From: Micromonosporaceae bacterium
GTDB lineage: Bacteria > Actinomycetota > Actinomycetes > Mycobacteriales > Micromonosporaceae
Direction of reading: 5' to 3'
Assembly (NCBI GenBank): GCA_003543035.1
Contig: DPJL01000378.1
Coordinates: forward strand, 1-13,152
Length of the DNA stretch: 13,152 nucleotides
Part shown: positions 13,028 to 13,152 of the stretch, piece after piece
Numbering within the stretch: the stretch's first letter is position 1
How the letters are laid out: every line of letters begins with the position of its first letter
Notes under the pieces: model-generated
What the model was told of the DNA's origin: nothing
Databases searched by the model: none
What the model saw: the letters and a program-made list of their open reading frames with translations, nothing else
Program-made: the position numbers and the translations under genes

Positions 13028-13152
13028 CAGTCCTTCACCGCCCCGCCGAGGCCGGAGACGAGCTTGCGTCTGACAAACATGAAGAAGACCAGCACGGGGA
13101 TGGTCATCAGGGTGGAAGCGGCCATGATGCCACCCCAGTCGTTCTCGTCGGG
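13027..13152 (-). CDS. Carbohydrate ABC transporter permease (MalG type), C-terminal 41 residues
   Basis: Only the end of the gene lies in the window; it continues past the right edge. The visible residues run from DENDWGGIMAAST through LMTIPVLVFFMFVRRKLVSG to the ending GGAVKD. This is the typical close of MalG-like permeases: a last periplasmic loop with W-G, a final helix with a T-x-P turn, then the R-x(2-5)-G-x(2-3)-GAVK tail. In such importers an extracellular binding protein and two permeases bring in oligosaccharides with a shared ATPase. Its stop shares one base with the GH20 start, so the two are one operon; imported chito-oligosaccharides are the likely substrate, as in the DasABC system, although this is inferred from the neighbour alone. 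Confidence 0.88.
   Translation of the reverse strand, partial: PDENDWGGIMAASTLMTIPVLVFFMFVRRKLVSGLGGAVKD

Overview
High-GC DNA with GTG and ATG starts, strong GGAGG-type ribosome binding sites, actinobacterial regulator families and a DasABC-like sugar uptake/hexosaminidase unit. This points to a soil-type actinomycete; the genus cannot be fixed from the sequence. No phage, transposon, CRISPR or tRNA/rRNA signature was seen.

Layout. 2-979 (+): 3' part of a multi-pass membrane protein of the LPG-synthase transmembrane (UPF0104) family, then a 50-codon remnant of a MEDS-domain regulator (1017-1169). 1275-2060 (-): hypothetical lipoprotein. 2158-2997 (-): MmyB-type XRE regulator, divergent from a short-chain dehydrogenase (3099-3803, +), a recurrent actinobacterial pairing. 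3807-4220 (-): short TrmO/TsaA tRNA methyltransferase. 4298-10612: the core of the window, a TAXI-type TRAP transport and signalling locus. 10776-11399 (+): secreted protein of unknown role. 11396-13027 (-): cytoplasmic GH20 hexosaminidase, translationally linked to the end of a MalG-type ABC permease (13027-13152, -), the 3' end of a sugar uptake operon entering from the right edge.

The TAXI locus has two solute-binding paralogues. The right-hand one (9641-10612) is a lipoprotein that overlaps the fused TRAP permease (7620-9644) by ATGA and is surely its binding subunit. The left-hand one (4298-5275) has no lipobox cysteine, keeps an N-terminal membrane helix, and converges on an OmpR-type two-component system (kinase 5265-6668, regulator 6671-7333) that is divergent from the permease. 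My working model is that the left-hand protein presents substrate to the kinase, whose regulator then switches on the permease operon. The permease promoter region fits this: three TCAAG repeats spaced 11-12 bp, just upstream of a plausible -35/-10, are what an OmpR-family activator would use. A GTCAAACTTTGAC palindrome lies further upstream, and a CRP-like inverted repeat covers the probable start of transcription.

Other DNA-level structure of note: a 21-bp perfect palindrome holding both stop codons of the binding protein and the kinase, and two copies of a 15-bp perfect palindrome inside the hexosaminidase gene that are read in different frames.
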